A DNA stretch of 64,000 nucleotides, from contig JANXVH010000002.1 of assembly GCA_025351765.1 (NCBI GenBank), positions 1-64,000 on the forward strand, given 5' to 3'. The notes below the pieces were generated by a model. It was given only the letters and a program-made list of their open reading frames with translations. It did no database searches and had not been told where the DNA came from. Shown here piece by piece: positions 9,076-18,222 of this stretch (within the stretch, counting starts at the first letter, position 1; every line of letters begins with the position of its first letter). Both the position numbers and the translations under genes were made by a program. Source of the stretch: Pedobacter sp. GTDB lineage: Bacteria > Bacteroidota > Bacteroidia > Sphingobacteriales > Sphingobacteriaceae.

Positions 9076-9563
9076 TTAACGGCATTAAGTTGGATAAATT
9101 TCGACTGTCCGTCATAGATGACTTTTACCGAATCTTTTAAACTTCGCACCAGTTTTACCCCTTGTACAGACTCTCCTACGTTCATGACTACTTCCTGGTT
9201 ATTGATTTTCATGATGGCTGTTAGTTTCTTTGTGGTGGCGCTTTTGATATAACCGGAATATCGGATAAAATCCCAGTTGGTTTTTGGTCTAATGGTATGT
9301 ATGATCAATTTAGAAATCGAGATAGGACGTTTGATAACGGAGTCGGTGCTTGCTGTTCGGGCGAAAGGGTCCCGGTAATTGAGTAATAATGGTATGGTAT
9401 CACGATGGAATGAAAAATCATCATAAACTTCCTTTCGTAAAGGCCTTTCTATAAAAACAGGTTTATCTTCACCTTTGAGGGCATTAACAACCCGATAGAT
9501 AATCATCCCCCATATAATTAGCATGCTGGCTCCCAAAATGTAGTTAAGTTGTTTCTTTTTCAT
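9072..9563 (-). CDS. GspC/PilP-like bitopic inner-membrane protein
   Basis: 163 residues: a basic start, one membrane helix (about residues 8-27, 'YILGASMLIIWGMIIYRVV'), then a periplasmic part with 'LLNYRDPFAR' and a C-terminal small beta domain ('FIRYSGYIKS', 'TAIMKINNQEVVMNVGESV'). 'RDPF' followed by a compact 'GxI...G..V' domain is typical of PilP/GspC homology regions, which link inner-membrane components to the secretin. The assignment is by pattern and context. It lies 1 base after the upstream lipoprotein gene. Confidence 0.6.
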   Translation of the reverse strand: MKKKQLNYILGASMLIIWGMIIYRVVNALKGEDKPVFIERPLRKEVYDDFSFHRDTIPLLLNYRDPFARTASTDSVIKRPISISKLIIHTIRPKTNWDFIRYSGYIKSATTKKLTAIMKINNQEVVMNVGESVQGVKLVRSLKDSVKVIYDGQSKFIQLNAVN

Positions 9564-9564
9564 T

Positions 9565-10524
9565 CTATTGAATGGTAAACTTTCTGGTCAGGCTTGCTTT
9601 GCCCTCAATTCCGGGAGCGTTTAAGGCGGATACTTTCCAATATATGGTTTCGCCTGTAATGCCTGCATTAAAGCTATAATTGTTCGAGTTTAACAATTTA
9701 GGAAAATCGGTATTGTATAAAGATGTTGAATCACTCTTATAAACATATAATTTAAAACTGGTAATACCGGTTATAGCGTTCCAGGTTAGCTCGCTAGGTA
9801 GTGTTATGGTACTGCCGTTGAGCGGTGAAATCAAACTGACCTGAGCTGGGGGAGGGATATTATAGGAGATATAGTTAATCGCCGACCATTTGGATTGTTC
9901 AGTTTCATTTTCCGCGCGGACCCGCCAGCCGTAAACCTGTGTTTGGCTAAAATTCAAATTTAGTTGGAGGGCTGGGGTAACTAGGTTAAGTACCAGGGCA
10001 TTTTCGTTAACAAAGTTATTGGTGTCTATTTCAATCCGGTATTTGGTGGCGCCGTACAGATTGTTCCATTTGAAAATAACAGATGTTTGACTGGTGGAAG
10101 TATTATTGGCAGGTGAAACGAGTGTTAAAATCTGGTTTGTTAAAGATGATGACTCAACGTTGAAACTTCTAGCCTTGGAATAGCCGGTTTGTGAACTGCC
10201 ATTCTCTGCACGTATGCGCCATTGGTAGCTACCAGGGTCAAGATTTGTTTCGAACTTGTTATTTTTTATCAAGGTATCCAATACAAGCATGCCAATGGAA
10301 TCGAAGCCTGGGGTAACTATTTGTAACCGGTAACTTAATGCATCTTCAACATCGTCCCACCAGAAGTTGACGTTGTATTTGATGCTTTGGTATTTGTCTG
10401 CAGGTGCCTGGAGCTGCACTTCTTTTTTTGCAATAGAAGGTTCTATGAATTCTTTGCAGGAAGAAAAGTCCGTAATGATGCAAAAAAAAACAGGTATGAT
10501 ATATAAAAGGGTTAGGTTTCTCAT
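9565..10524 (-). CDS. Lipoprotein with fibronectin type III-like repeats
   Basis: 319 residues. A signal peptide ends in 'DFSSC', a probable lipobox. Three tandem modules of about 90 residues follow (about 35-125, 130-225, 228-319), each with 'W...A..Y..Q/E/K' and 'G/Y.WRVRAEN' patterns of FnIII-like domains ('GSYQWRIRAENGSSQ', 'VYGWRVRAENETEQS', 'IYWKVSALNAPG'). It is the first gene of the secretion operon. A surface or periplasmic adhesive or scaffold role is plausible; none is proven. Confidence 0.7.
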   Translation of the reverse strand: MRNLTLLYIIPVFFCIITDFSSCKEFIEPSIAKKEVQLQAPADKYQSIKYNVNFWWDDVEDALSYRLQIVTPGFDSIGMLVLDTLIKNNKFETNLDPGSYQWRIRAENGSSQTGYSKARSFNVESSSLTNQILTLVSPANNTSTSQTSVIFKWNNLYGATKYRIEIDTNNFVNENALVLNLVTPALQLNLNFSQTQVYGWRVRAENETEQSKWSAINYISYNIPPPAQVSLISPLNGSTITLPSELTWNAITGITSFKLYVYKSDSTSLYNTDFPKLLNSNNYSFNAGITGETIYWKVSALNAPGIEGKASLTRKFTIQ

Positions 10525-10858
10525 TCCTTACTAATTTAGAAATAAGTGTTGTCATTGTTAGTGAAAATTTAAAATAATTTAGTGGCTGGAGAAATTTAAT
10601 AATCTCTAAGTCAATAAAATCATTCCCACATCACAGCATGGGCTTTTTGCAAAAAAGGCCAAAGCTAAATAGAATAATGATTCGAATCTTTTTTTAACTC
10701 CAATTGAAATAAAAACGCCTTTTAAACTAGTTATGTATGGCTTCATTTGAATATTGACACTTTATTAATTCAAAGTATTAGATCAAAATCCGCAGGTCAG
10801 CGCATTCTGGAATGGCACATTTCTTGAACACCGTTTTAAACCAGGTTACAAAATACTA
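10525..10858. other. Intergenic region upstream of the secretion operon
   Basis: 334 AT-rich bases. It must hold the promoter for the minus-strand operon starting at 10524, but I found no clear CAAAnnTA (-7 element on the minus strand). No hairpin terminator or small ORF was supported. Confidence 0.3.
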
Positions 10859-11206
10859 TTACGTTGTAAGGAGATCTTGAGCCGCCTCATTCCTTATTTT
10901 ACGTAGAGCATTCAAAGAATTGTAGACCTGTTCGTCAACGATCCGAAAAGCATATAGTAATTCTATTTTGCCGGAAAGGGAGCTTAACGGCCCCCGGTAA
11001 TTTAACAAACGGCTTTTATAAGCCTTGGTTTTGGATGGAAGAATGATGTTCAGTAATTTTTCCAGGTAAACTTCAACTTTGCTTGCACCGATCAATACCG
11101 CGCCTCTTTCTGATTCATTAGTAAGGCTGAAAGCAAAGTCAAAACTGATTTCTCCATAGGTTTTGTCTTTCATTCTTTCCAGGATCTTATTCTGATGTGA
11201 CGTCAT
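10859..11206 (-). CDS. Short MltR-like domain protein
   Basis: 115 residues from the ATG at 11206 (MTSHQNKILERMKDK); the longer track ORF adds 44 residues that do not look like protein. 'LTNESERGAVLIGASKVEVY', 'PLSSLSGKIELLYAFRIVDE' and 'LNALRKIRNEAAQ' match the MltR (mannitol operon repressor/YggD) pattern of D/E-R-G, P-L-S-S, K-I-x-L-x-Y and K-I-R-N. In the family, residues after 'IRN' continue for some tens of residues. Here a stop follows after 'AAQDLLTT', so the C-terminus is short or truncated. No mannitol genes are nearby, so no role in mannitol control is implied. Confidence 0.6.
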   Translation of the reverse strand: MTSHQNKILERMKDKTYGEISFDFAFSLTNESERGAVLIGASKVEVYLEKLLNIILPSKTKAYKSRLLNYRGPLSSLSGKIELLYAFRIVDEQVYNSLNALRKIRNEAAQDLLTT

Positions 11207-11898
11207 TATAATAGCGGTGCAATACCAAAAAAATTTAATAAATAAAAGTCCCCGAACGCTCGCCGCCGGACCTTTCAACCTAAACCTTATCACAAAGACA
11301 AGCAAAGAAGCTTGTCCTGAAGCGCCAATATAGCACAATTTTAATTATCCTCTTCGAAATTGAAACCAATTTGATGTCATTGGCAAGATTGCTGAATGTA
11401 TCCAATAAGCAATAACATGCTCAATGTAAGTAGTTACCTAATCAACAGTTACTAAGTTTTTCGTATTGCATTTTTCGATCTCAAGCCGCCATTGATCATC
11501 TACAAGGCGCGGGGGATTAGCCATTATTGCAGGATTTGTAGAACTCGTTACGAATATAGTGCCTGTCCTAAAAGTATGGCGCATACCTAGCATGCGTGTC
11601 ACAAGGTGGACCCTTGCCACAACGGGGGATCTGTTCAGTCCCGGTTGATATTTCCTGGTTTCGGAAAATGATGACTTTCGTCAGATTGATAAAACTTGAA
11701 TTCAATTTTAAGTTCCACATCAGCACTTGACAAATATGGGTTAGCTGTTGTCATTCTGTTTAAAAACAGACTAAGTTTTGGAGGAAGAAAATGCTAAACC
11801 CATCGACCGGCTTTAACAAACGAAGATTTGGGATACCATTATCCTTAAAAATCGTTGTATATTTACCTGGCCAATTAACCTTATACACCCAATTCACG
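11207..11898. other. Intergenic region between MltR-like gene and KAP NTPase gene
   Basis: About 690 bases without a supported gene. It contains the inverted repeat GACAAGC-AAAGAA-GCTTGTC (11297-11316), a small hairpin not followed by a T tract. A 60-residue minus ORF at 11438-11620 lacks any recognisable pattern and was not accepted. The KAP gene promoter must lie here. Confidence 0.35.
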
Positions 11899-14868
11899 AT
11901 GAATATCCTGATCGACAAGGAGATCGATTTAAATCAGAAAGATCTTTTAAATACCAAAGCCTATGCAAAGTCGTTGGCAGATATAGTGTTAAATTCCCCT
12001 GCGGATCAACCTTTTACTATTGGATTATTTGGTGAATGGGGTTCTGGAAAATCCTCCATCATCAAGACACTGGATAAAGATTTGGAAAAGCAAACAACGC
12101 AAAAGATCAAATTCATAGTCTATGATTCTTGGAAATATGCCAATGATTCCTTTCGGCGTATGTTTTTGATGAAAGTACAAAAAGATCTAGGTCTTGAGCA
12201 AACGGAATTGATGTCCTCATTTTATGTGAACACGAACACAGAAACGGAGATCAAGAAAAAATTCAATTTGCCATACTTGACACTCGTCGTGGTCGTGTTA
12301 TTGCTTTTACTGGGCATTTATAGTTTGATCGGTGAGCCCAGTAAAGGAACAGTGTCCTTAGCTATCATTTTATCCATGTTGGGGTTTCTCACCAATGTGT
12401 TTTCAAAAGCGTTCAATGAATATAAAGTAACCACACAGGAACCGCATCTTTTTGCCCCGGAACAATTCGAGGCTTGCTTTAATGAAATGATCGGCAAGGC
12501 CTTAAAGAAGTCCTCTGGCTTCAAAAAGATCATTAAATATATTGCGAATAAATCCGACGGCGATATTGATAAGATTATTATTGTAATTGATAATATTGAT
12601 CGTTGCCATAAAGATGTAGCTTATGAACTGCTTACTAATACCAAGAATTTTATAGGCACGGGTCTGGACGTTATTTTCCTGATACCGGTCGACGAAAACG
12701 CTTTAAAAAAGCATATTTTTAAAAATGAATCCGCTGAAAGTGAGGAGTTTTTGAGAAAGTATTTTAATGTGACTATTCGGATTAAACCCTATAAATTGAC
12801 AGAAATATTCGATTTTGCCTCGAAGATAAACGACGAGTATTCGCTTGGTCTGCAAGCTGACACGATCAATATTATTGCCAAAGAATATGCCTCTAATCCG
12901 AGACGGATCATCCAATTCTACAACAACCTACAATTGGAATTGTTGCTCTTTAAAGATAAATATGGCGAAGCATTTATTAAGGAAAACGAAATAGCGATCT
13001 GTAAATTCCTGATCGTGAGGGAAGAATGGAATGACGAATATCTAATGTTGTGTAAAAGCCCGGAATCCTTCTTCAAGGATGAAGACCCTGATAACCCAAC
13101 GCACAAAAAGAATGAGAATTATCGCTCCTTTATGGAGTCGACTTACGTAAGCACCAGATCAATTACTTATAACGTATTACAAAAAATCCTTATTAATAGT
13201 GATAATTATGATACCCTACCCGAAACGATCACAGAAATGATCAAAAAGGAGAAGTTCGAGGACTTCGCGACGGTATTGGCAGATACCGGAAACACTGAGA
13301 AAAAGGTAATGGATTACTTATTGTTCAGCTTGAATAAGGCCATTAAAAACGGCCTGCATACCACAAGCGTTCCAGATTTTCTGGATCAGATCTATATTTT
13401 ACTTGTTCAATTCTCAGAACTAGACAAAAGTTATTATACCCGTTTAGAGACGGAAATTAGAAAAGGTATCGACACGCATATCGGTTATACGCTCCAACCC
13501 ACCCACCTGATCGCATTTAGCAATTCTGCCTCGAAACGAGGTGTTCTCTTCATGGAAAACGCAATTGTTAAATACTTTAGAAACTTTGAGTATGAGGCAG
13601 ACCTGTTCCTTGATAGCCCTTTGTTTGAACTTTATGAAAGTTATATAGAAGCTGCCGACGAACAACAGATGGCACTGGCAAAAAAAGGCTTCCCCAATTA
13701 TTTAAATAATAAAAAACTAAAAGATAAGGTCAATAGGAGGTTGAATCCTGTTCAACTGGAAACGTTATACACCAGTGAAATTGTAGAAAAATATCTGACG
13801 AGCACTTCTTTGCCGACCTGGAGTAATACTGATGAACTGCAGAATTGGATCTGGCTGGCGGAGCATCTGCCAAAACAGTTGCAACTATTGGATCCTCTAT
13901 TACGGGATGCAAATCGATCAATTTCAGAGGATACAAGCAGTGCATTTTCCTACATAACACTAATGGATCAATTACTGTCGGTATCACGAAATGTTAATGC
14001 CAGTATAGATTTCATCGAAAGATTAAATGCAGTAAATGAGATAATTTTTGCCCAAAAAAGACAGAACGGTTCCATTACTAAATTTCTGGAAGGTCCAAAC
14101 GGGAATGACCCGATAACGCTGCATTTTTTGTTCGAATGTTTTAGGGTAAGCCGCGGGTCTTCAGCTGTCGCTGTCTGGATCAACACCTTCGCACAGCTTA
14201 ATGGGGAAATGAGCATAAAGTCGCCGCTGTTAGCGTTATTGTCCACGCACGGCGATACATTTTCTTTTGTCAATTTAAAGCCGCTAATCCAAACATTTAC
14301 AGAAACAGACCAAGGAACGAATTCCATACTTCTACAAACGCTCTACGCAACTGATGGTGACCAAGAAGTATACACCGATGATGAAATCAAAATTCATTTT
14401 AACCGGATGCTGACTTCACTTAAAATAGAAAATAAGGATACAGCGTTGTTGCTCGAGCATATTAAAATAGAACGAGCACGACCAATTTTAGCAAATGTGC
14501 TTACAGATCTATCTGGCGAAGAATTACAATTATTCCTACCGGAGATCCAGGAGGTGGCGTTTGATTTGATAACTGATCCGGAAAACATTAGCCGATATAA
14601 GACGAATTTTTCGGTGTTGACCAATGTCGCTAAAAAAGGAAATTTCCAACATATCAAAGGAATGATGAATTCTATCAAATCCAACTTAACTGATAAGACA
14701 TATTCAGACGAAGCATTAAGGCTCATTCTCAATATAAAAAATATGGATCAAGAAAGCTTTACGGATTTGAGCCTTTTCATCCCTCAAAACAAAATAGCAG
14801 AAATTGGAGACAAAAAATTGGTAAAAGAGGTATTAGATAAATTTAAGAAAACAAGTAATTTTAGTTGA
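11899..14868 (+). CDS. KAP family P-loop NTPase, membrane-associated
   Basis: 989 residues from the ATG at 11899 (MNILIDKEIDLNQKD); the track start at 11791 adds 36 residues without family character. The Walker A is 'IGLFGEWGSGKSSIIK' at about residues 38-53. Two membrane helices are inserted in the NTPase domain, as is typical of KAP proteins: 'YLTLVVVVLLLLLGIYSL' at about 120-140 and 'SLAIILSMLGFLTNVF' at about 150-168. Walker B is 'KIIIVIDNIDRC' near 225. The family includes animal Kidins220/ARMS and bacterial phage-exclusion PifA-type proteins. The roughly 600-residue C-terminal half is helical and unnamed. A defence or membrane-signalling role is inferred from the family. The neighbours on the other strand are a three-TM protein and small peptide ORFs. 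Confidence 0.85.
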   Translation: MNILIDKEIDLNQKDLLNTKAYAKSLADIVLNSPADQPFTIGLFGEWGSGKSSIIKTLDKDLEKQTTQKIKFIVYDSWKYANDSFRRMFLMKVQKDLGLEQTELMSSFYVNTNTETEIKKKFNLPYLTLVVVVLLLLLGIYSLIGEPSKGTVSLAIILSMLGFLTNVFSKAFNEYKVTTQEPHLFAPEQFEACFNEMIGKALKKSSGFKKIIKYIANKSDGDIDKIIIVIDNIDRCHKDVAYELLTNTKNFIGTGLDVIFLIPVDENALKKHIFKNESAESEEFLRKYFNVTIRIKPYKLTEIFDFASKINDEYSLGLQADTINIIAKEYASNPRRIIQFYNNLQLELLLFKDKYGEAFIKENEIAICKFLIVREEWNDEYLMLCKSPESFFKDEDPDNPTHKKNENYRSFMESTYVSTRSITYNVLQKILINSDNYDTLPETITEMIKKEKFEDFATVLADTGNTEKKVMDYLLFSLNKAIKNGLHTTSVPDFLDQIYILLVQFSELDKSYYTRLETEIRKGIDTHIGYTLQPTHLIAFSNSASKRGVLFMENAIVKYFRNFEYEADLFLDSPLFELYESYIEAADEQQMALAKKGFPNYLNNKKLKDKVNRRLNPVQLETLYTSEIVEKYLTSTSLPTWSNTDELQNWIWLAEHLPKQLQLLDPLLRDANRSISEDTSSAFSYITLMDQLLSVSRNVNASIDFIERLNAVNEIIFAQKRQNGSITKFLEGPNGNDPITLHFLFECFRVSRGSSAVAVWINTFAQLNGEMSIKSPLLALLSTHGDTFSFVNLKPLIQTFTETDQGTNSILLQTLYATDGDQEVYTDDEIKIHFNRMLTSLKIENKDTALLLEHIKIERARPILANVLTDLSGEELQLFLPEIQEVAFDLITDPENISRYKTNFSVLTNVAKKGNFQHIKGMMNSIKSNLTDKTYSDEALRLILNIKNMDQESFTDLSLFIPQNKIAEIGDKKLVKEVLDKFKKTSNFS

Positions 14869-15356
14869 AAAGAGGATCAAATATATTTCTGATATTGGAG
14901 ATTCTGATGGACCTCAAGCCCAAAAGTTTCATTTAAAACAGGGATTAAAAAGCTTCTGTATGATGTGGATATACTTAAGCCATATTTAAATAATATAGAT
15001 ATTGACAACATGCGCAATTTGTGAAAAGCAAACTCACCTTAATTGTTAAAAGAAATTTTTCTTACAGCACATCGATGGAAGCTTTACTTTTAATGAGGAA
15101 GGAGGCGAGGGATGTAGGTGCGGGAGTGTTATCGTTAAACCTAATGTATATGCAAACTGTGATTGATAGCAGTCCGTTGGCACAGGAAAAGTTATTGGGG
15201 AGACTCGCTGAAGACCAGATTCTTCAAGAATCTCACAAAAAGGCACAGAAAAATCGAAGTTGATGAAATTAAACAAGAAAACTATATTCACAACCTACAT
15301 CTGACCACTTATAAAAACACCCGACTCTCAGATCAGATAGTGGCTATTACAATTAA
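14869..15356. other. Intergenic region with a possible frameshifted small-gene remnant
   Basis: Directly after the KAP stop one frame reads 'VEKRIKYISDIGDSDGPQAQ' and about 60 bases later another frame reads 'GIKKLLYDVDILKPYLNNID' to a stop near 15023. Together they look like one small protein broken by a frameshift. The 80-residue ORFs at 15021-15263 (+) and 15046-15291 (-) overlap each other and neither looks convincing. No terminator was seen. Confidence 0.35.
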
Positions 15357-15497
15357 TTACTTACCACTGCTATTAGACCCAGTATTATTATCCTTAGGCT
15401 TCTGAGGCTTTTCCCTGGGTAAAATAATTGGCGGTGGGGATATTGTCCTTCCCCTTGTGTGATCAGGGATATCTTTTGGGATGAATTCTTTTGCCAT
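15357..15497 (-). CDS. Small GRTIS-motif peptide (46 aa), not in ORF track
   Basis: Reads MAKEFIPKDIPDHTRGRTIS followed by a Pro-rich and then Asn/Ser/Gly-rich tail ending in Lys. Its ATG is one base after the stop of the next small ORF, so the two are clearly arranged as an operon. The sequence aligns with that ORF and with the last 43 residues of the 15667-16293 protein: M[SA]KE, then GRTI[ST], Pro-rich, then N/S/G-rich, ending in K. No homologue is known to me. Low complexity means it could be a disordered tail or partner peptide. Three copies with the same order argue that it is a real gene. Confidence 0.55.
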   Translation of the reverse strand: MAKEFIPKDIPDHTRGRTISPPPIILPREKPQKPKDNNTGSNSSGK

Positions 15498-15498
15498 A

Positions 15499-15660
15499 TT
15501 ACTTGTTTTTACCTCCTGAATTATTGTTGCCTGTTCCAGAATTTCCAGAGCCAGAATTGCCTGGACCTGCGTTACCCCTGGCCGGAGGTTGGGGCTGACT
15601 TATAGTTCGCCCTTTCTGAATATCAGGCTCTATAGTTTGAGGCTTAATTTCTTTTGACAT
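15499..15660 (-). CDS. Small GRTIS-motif peptide (53 aa), not in ORF track
   Basis: Starts MSKEIKPQTIEPDIQKGRTI and ends in a Gly/Asn/Ser-rich tail ('NSGSGNSGTGNNNSGGKNK'). It lies 6 bases after the stop of the 208-residue membrane protein gene, in the same direction, and 1 base before the third copy. The match to 'MSKEKQHVPAP...GRTITPP' at the end of that membrane protein suggests that the membrane protein is a TM module fused to the same peptide. Function unknown; no Cys residues, no leader-like double Gly. Confidence 0.6.
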   Translation of the reverse strand: MSKEIKPQTIEPDIQKGRTISQPQPPARGNAGPGNSGSGNSGTGNNNSGGKNK

Positions 15661-15666
15661 CTTTGG

Positions 15667-16293
15667 TTATTTGCTTGTATTTGAATTGCCATCGCCCACA
15701 TTTTTAGTGGGTGGCGATTGTGGTGGGGTGATAGTTCTCCCGATTTGTTTTTCCGGTAAAATTACCGGTGCAGGCACATGTTGTTTTTCTTTCGACATTT
15801 TAATCGCATTAAATGAACAGAATAAAACTAATGAAATTATTCCGAAGATTAAAGTCGCGGAGGTGACCCAATTTAAGTTTCTTATAATGTTATTACATCG
15901 CGATACCTTTAGATTTGCCTTATGATAATCTTCGTTATATAATGCCATACAATCGTCGTGAAACTTACTCGAAAGCTGATGTGATACAAGGTTTATGAGT
16001 AATGTCAATGCTAATAATCCCCAACTAATAATAAGAAACCACACTACTAATGAGCCTTGTAAGGGAACTATCTTTTCAATGAAAGTCAGGGACAGGATCA
16101 ATGTTCCCGATCCTATATAAACTATATTCTTTTCGTAATCATCCTCGCCCTTTTCTTTGATCTTTTTGAGCTCATTAAACTGTTCTTCAGAAATGCGCGG
16201 TTTTTCAACATTTGTATTCTCAGTATTTTGAATAACCGGAACTTCGCTGTTTGTTCCGATTGTCATTATTTCCAAAGATGTATCATCACTCAT
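15667..16293 (-). CDS. Three-TM membrane protein with GRTIT-motif tail
   Basis: 208 residues: an acidic soluble N-terminus (1-55), membrane helices at about 56-78 ('IVYIGSGTLILSLTFIEKIV'), 82-105 ('SLVVWFLIISWGLLALTLLI') and 140-162 ('WVTSATLIFGIISLVLFCSF'), then a 43-residue tail starting MSKEKQHVPAP and containing GRTITPPQSPP. The tail is a copy of the two small peptides encoded immediately downstream. The architecture resembles small membrane effectors of conflict systems, but I recognise no family. It faces the KAP NTPase gene convergently across a 490-bp gap. Confidence 0.6.
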   Translation of the reverse strand: MSDDTSLEIMTIGTNSEVPVIQNTENTNVEKPRISEEQFNELKKIKEKGEDDYEKNIVYIGSGTLILSLTFIEKIVPLQGSLVVWFLIISWGLLALTLLINLVSHQLSSKFHDDCMALYNEDYHKANLKVSRCNNIIRNLNWVTSATLIFGIISLVLFCSFNAIKMSKEKQHVPAPVILPEKQIGRTITPPQSPPTKNVGDGNSNTSK

Positions 16294-16316
16294 TTTGAAA
16301 TTGGATATGTGTAAAT

Positions 16317-17201
16317 TTAATTAATGAACAAGGTGGCTAATTGTGTCCGATTGAAAATTTTAATAGTGCCATCAAAATACTGAACTTTTATTCCGGCTAT
16401 TCTTTCTTTATCAATGATCTGAGAAAAGAACAGGCTATCAAAATTATATGAACCGGATTCGTTTGGTTCTATAGGCCCAATGGACTTTGAAATCCTTGAT
16501 TGTACCAGATCCCCTACGCCATTTATCGCATTAATTGTGGTGAAAATGTATTTAATCCTCTTTCTGGAAAAATTGGAATAATTAACGCTAAAACCAGTTA
16601 CATAATCACCAGATTCGGATAAATTGATCTTAAAATCGCTGACTCCAAAACCAGCAACGCGTGCACCCTTGAAGTCATATGCCTTATAAGCGGCTAATTT
16701 ACCATCCTCAAAAATCAACTCAAAAGCATTTTTGTAATAATGATAGGTTTCTCCATTATGATATTCCGAATTGGACTCAATGCTATCCGGTTTGCCAATC
16801 AAGTTTACGATGAACTTGTCATCAACTTCTGGCCGGTTTTTTAACAAATCAAAATCCGTACTGAATCCAAAGCCCCTTGAATTGTAATTATCAGCATTGA
16901 ATTTTTTAATTATGGATTGATAATCTCCTTTTATACCTCCACCAATCAAAATGGGCTTATGTATAAAAGGCACATACCAAACAGATGTCAGATAACTTTT
17001 CTTGGTTTTAGGATTGGTCAATGTGACTATTTTGATTCCGGTTTCGTCGGGACCCTGGCTAAGAATCATCTCTTTGATGGACTTAAACTTTTTCAATGAA
17101 TCCTGGCTTATCAGCTTTCCGTCTCCCCAATAAAAGGCATTTTGGGCGAAACAGGTACCCATGGTAAAAATTAGCGTTATTGTAAGCAGGAGTTTAGACA
17201 T
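16317..17201 (-). CDS. Exported protein of unknown function
   Basis: 294 residues from the ATG at 17201 (MSKLLLTITLIFTMGTCFAQ), a clean signal peptide; the longer track ORF start at 17381 adds 60 residues of non-protein-like sequence. 'GFGFSTDFDLLKNRPEVDDK' and 'LIGKPDSIESNSEYHNGETY' are the most regular parts; the latter resembles a SmpA/OmlA-like 'GKP....Y' strand pair. The stop is 23 bases before the start of the membrane protein gene on the same strand, so it may be the first gene of that operon. Confidence 0.55.
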   Translation of the reverse strand: MSKLLLTITLIFTMGTCFAQNAFYWGDGKLISQDSLKKFKSIKEMILSQGPDETGIKIVTLTNPKTKKSYLTSVWYVPFIHKPILIGGGIKGDYQSIIKKFNADNYNSRGFGFSTDFDLLKNRPEVDDKFIVNLIGKPDSIESNSEYHNGETYHYYKNAFELIFEDGKLAAYKAYDFKGARVAGFGVSDFKINLSESGDYVTGFSVNYSNFSRKRIKYIFTTINAINGVGDLVQSRISKSIGPIEPNESGSYNFDSLFFSQIIDKERIAGIKVQYFDGTIKIFNRTQLATLFIN

Positions 17202-17816
17202 TTTTGGTGAAAGGTTTGGTATTATCCATGTAATATTATAAATAAATATACTTTTTCCATAATGATTAAATAGTTGGCTATTTGCTTGCCAATTATTTAT
17301 AACTATTAGTTTAGTGCATCGTGGATTTTTTGGAGGGAGGCAGCGCCCATTTGGTTGATGAATTTGGTGATGGGGACTCATTTAAATTGGGTGGTCTCGA
17401 TGAAGTGGCGGTGGGGCGGCCGATTTTGACAGGGAGTTTTTTTCGAACCTTAGGAAGATCTGGACCAGCTTGGCGATACCATTGTTCATTTTGACCAGGC
17501 TGGCAGATACCGATCATTGTTCGGCATAAAGTTTGGCAGAGTTGATCAATCGACAATTAGTTTTGGTGAAAGCAAATTGATCAATTCTGAGTAATGTTTT
17601 ATAAACACTAAACCAATTTAATGTACTTTAAAAGTATTCAATCAACTTTCGACTCTGCATTGCAATCTTTTAGAAAAAAAACATCAACTATTCTTCTACC
17701 AAATTCACCGGTTTTGAACTTAATCAGTTGACGGAATTTCACCAACTTTTCTAATTGTGTTAAATCATTTAAGATCTTAGATAATTTATAATCGTCTAAT
17801 CGAATTAAGTTTTTTA
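17202..17816. other. Intergenic, with decayed coding fragment
   Basis: 615 bases. On the minus strand, 17310-17400 reads 'HFIETTQFK' (stop) then 'ITKFINQMGAASLQKIHDAL' to a stop, which looks like the broken end of a real protein I cannot name. The 81-residue track ORF at 17311-17556 is in a different frame and is probably a shadow of it. The rest is AT-rich with nothing recognised. Confidence 0.3.
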
Positions 17817-18146
17817 TTAATCGATTGGGACCTTTAATATATTTTTCTTTACCCTATCTTGTATTTTTTTAATTACGTCCACTTCTGTTTGAATTACGTC
17901 TATTACTAAACTTGGATTAACATTTATTACGTAAGCAAATCTTAAAATCTCAAAAAGTGTAAATTTCTCTGGGTTCAACAACTTTTCGGCATAACGCCCA
18001 GTATTGATACCTAAAGCCAATGCAACCTTTCCTGGAATGAAGTCTTTAAGCTTATACATGCGTTTGATTGCACGGTTTTCGAAGAGATATTTAATTGGTT
18101 CAAATATCGTCAAATCAATATCTCTTTTATCTCCCCAATCTGACAT
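17817..18146 (-). CDS. Small helix-turn-helix regulator-like protein
   Basis: 109 residues from MSDWGDK at 18146 (the track adds 10 residues from 18176). The segment 'FIPGKVALALGINTGRYAEK' followed by 'FTLFEILRFAYVINVNPSLV' has the layout of a Cro/C1-type HTH (helix-turn-helix, then 'L..a..l.v.p..l'), though divergent. The C-terminal tail is basic. A perfect 15-bp palindrome lies 77 bp upstream and could be its operator. Role inferred; DNA binding is likely but not certain. Confidence 0.5.
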   Translation of the reverse strand: MSDWGDKRDIDLTIFEPIKYLFENRAIKRMYKLKDFIPGKVALALGINTGRYAEKLLNPEKFTLFEILRFAYVINVNPSLVIDVIQTEVDVIKKIQDRVKKNILKVPID

Positions 18147-18222
18147 ATGTGTCTTTTTTTTTGTGATAAAAGTCACTAGAATTAATTTTTTTATAAAAAA
18201 TACTTACTGATTGTATAAAAAT

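Noticed and set aside
11297-11316. GACAAGC-AAAGAA-GCTTGTC as a terminator
   Set aside because: The stem is short (7 bp) and neither side has a T tract.
11438-11620. 60-aa minus ORF
   Set aside because: No family pattern, no promoter or start support, composition not protein-like.
15021-15291. Two overlapping 80-aa ORFs on opposite strands
   Set aside because: They exclude each other, neither has a family pattern, and the plus one begins with GTG inside a remnant.
17311-17556. 81-aa minus ORF
   Set aside because: Out of frame with the better coding trace 'KFINQMGAASLQKIHDALN' at the same place; likely a shadow of a decayed gene.
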